DNA from: Chloroflexota bacterium
Lineage (GTDB): Bacteria; Chloroflexota; Anaerolineae; B4-G1
Length of the DNA stretch: 5,130 nt
Direction: 5' to 3'
NCBI GenBank assembly: GCA_024232355.1
Contig: JAAEPW010000052.1
Location: forward strand, 1-5,130
Shown here: positions 4,804-5,130 of the stretch, one piece after another
How positions within the stretch are numbered: position 1 is the stretch's first letter
Layout: each line of letters opens with the position of its first letter
Made by a program: the position numbers and the translations under genes
Notes under the pieces: generated by a model
Databases searched by the model: none
Seen by the model: only the letters and a program-made list of their open reading frames with translations
What the model was told of the DNA's origin: nothing

Positions 4804-4992
4804 TTGAACACACTATGCCTAGCATCAGTCCTGCTTTTATTGCCAGCGAGTCTACTTGCACTTTGTCTGCTTGTCAGATTCGTCAAGATCATAATGGACA
4901 CTGACGGTATACGGCTCAACCCTTGGCTGATAATCTGCACAGTTGCAGGTGTAGCTATGGGTTGTTTAGCCTTGACAGCAATGGCCCAATGA
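4804..4992 (+). CDS. Small two-segment membrane protein (62 aa, TTG start)
   Basis: The frame begins at TTG 4804, ten bases after AAGGAG (4788-4793). The nearby ATG at 4815 is in another frame, and no ATG lies in frame before residue 31. Two hydrophobic segments are obvious: about residues 4-24 (LCLASVLLLLPASLLALCLLV) and 41-60 (WLIICTVAGVAMGCLALTAM), joined by a short polar loop RFVKIIMDTDGIRLNP. Both ends would lie on the same side of the membrane. Size and topology are compatible with a holin, a toxin-like peptide or a small membrane regulator, but no family was recognised. It follows the repeat-laden putative promoter at 4744-4772, which suggests tight control. The coding call rests on the SD, length and composition. 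Confidence 0.6.
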   Translation: MNTLCLASVLLLLPASLLALCLLVRFVKIIMDTDGIRLNPWLIICTVAGVAMGCLALTAMAQ

Positions 4993-5040
4993 AAAAGTGC
5001 TTGACCTGTTGGCTCAACTCTGGATGCTGACAGGATAGAC

Positions 5041-5056
5041 TGGCGCGTTCGCGCCA
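5041..5056 (+). promoter_or_regulatory. Perfect palindrome upstream of the last gene
   Basis: TGGCGCG-TT-CGCGCCA is a perfect inverted repeat with seven-base arms and a two-base centre, 52 bases before the final start codon. TTGACC at 5001-5006 is -35-like, but no good -10 lies at normal spacing. TAGACT at 5036-5041 is a -10-like hexamer touching the palindrome. The palindrome is a good operator candidate; it could also form a short mRNA hairpin. Confidence 0.5.
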
Positions 5057-5107
5057 ACGGCAGGTAGGTAGATCAAACCAACATCTAGTTTAGAAAAGGA
5101 GTATCAA

Positions 5108-5130
5108 ATGTACCATAAAGTTATCATCGC
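5108..5130 (+). CDS. Start of a gene running off the right edge
   Basis: ATG at 5108 is preceded by AAGGAG (5096-5101) with six-base spacing, which marks a translation start. Only seven full codons are visible (MYHKVII), too little to identify the product. It follows the palindrome at 5041-5056 by about 50 bases. Confidence 0.65.

Noticed and set aside
4623..5057. Minus-strand frame of 144 codons across the repeats
   Set aside because: Its KLK/PPP-like repetition comes from the 19-21 bp DNA repeats read in shifting frame. There is no ribosome site, and it opposes the better supported 62-aa gene.

Overview
The window reads as bacterial DNA. Genes have strong Shine-Dalgarno (SD) sequences and there are three clear rho-independent terminators. 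Base composition is moderate, roughly half G+C by eye, with an AT-richer start. The host phylum cannot be fixed from the sequence. PAS kinases of the HisKA_2 type paired with a lone receiver are common in Chloroflexota and related environmental bacteria, so that is only a weak guess.

Layout. Positions 1-1565 hold a two-gene signalling unit: the 3' part of a PAS/HisKA_2 sensor histidine kinase (its 5' end lies outside the window) overlapping a stand-alone CheY-like response regulator. A hairpin and then a strong terminator (1660-1695) close this unit. Positions 1700-1986 have no gene. They contain several small hairpins, a duplicated block of about 37-40 bp that starts with a -35-like hexamer and holds a palindrome, and a stretch resembling a tRNA T-arm.

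From 1987 onward the character changes to small or unfamiliar genes with strong ribosome sites, two of the first three ending at their own strong terminator. They are a 186-aa orphan with a highly acidic C-terminal tail, a 122-aa protein with a SWIM-type zinc-binding signature, a 492-aa protein whose N-terminus resembles sigma-70 region 2, a 62-aa protein with two predicted membrane segments and a TTG start, and the first codons of another gene at the right edge. Between the 492-aa gene and the small membrane gene lies an iteron-like array with an inverted copy placed inside a putative promoter.

How it fits together. The kinase and regulator form one phosphorelay. The genes after 1987 look like accessory cargo of a plasmid, phage or integrated element: orphan proteins, DNA-related motifs, an iteron-like array and individually terminated genes. 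That reading is inference. No integrase, transposase, replication initiator or capsid gene is visible. The most interesting parts are the iteron/promoter block (4656-4772), the structured non-coding region (1700-1965) and the SWIM and sigma-like proteins.
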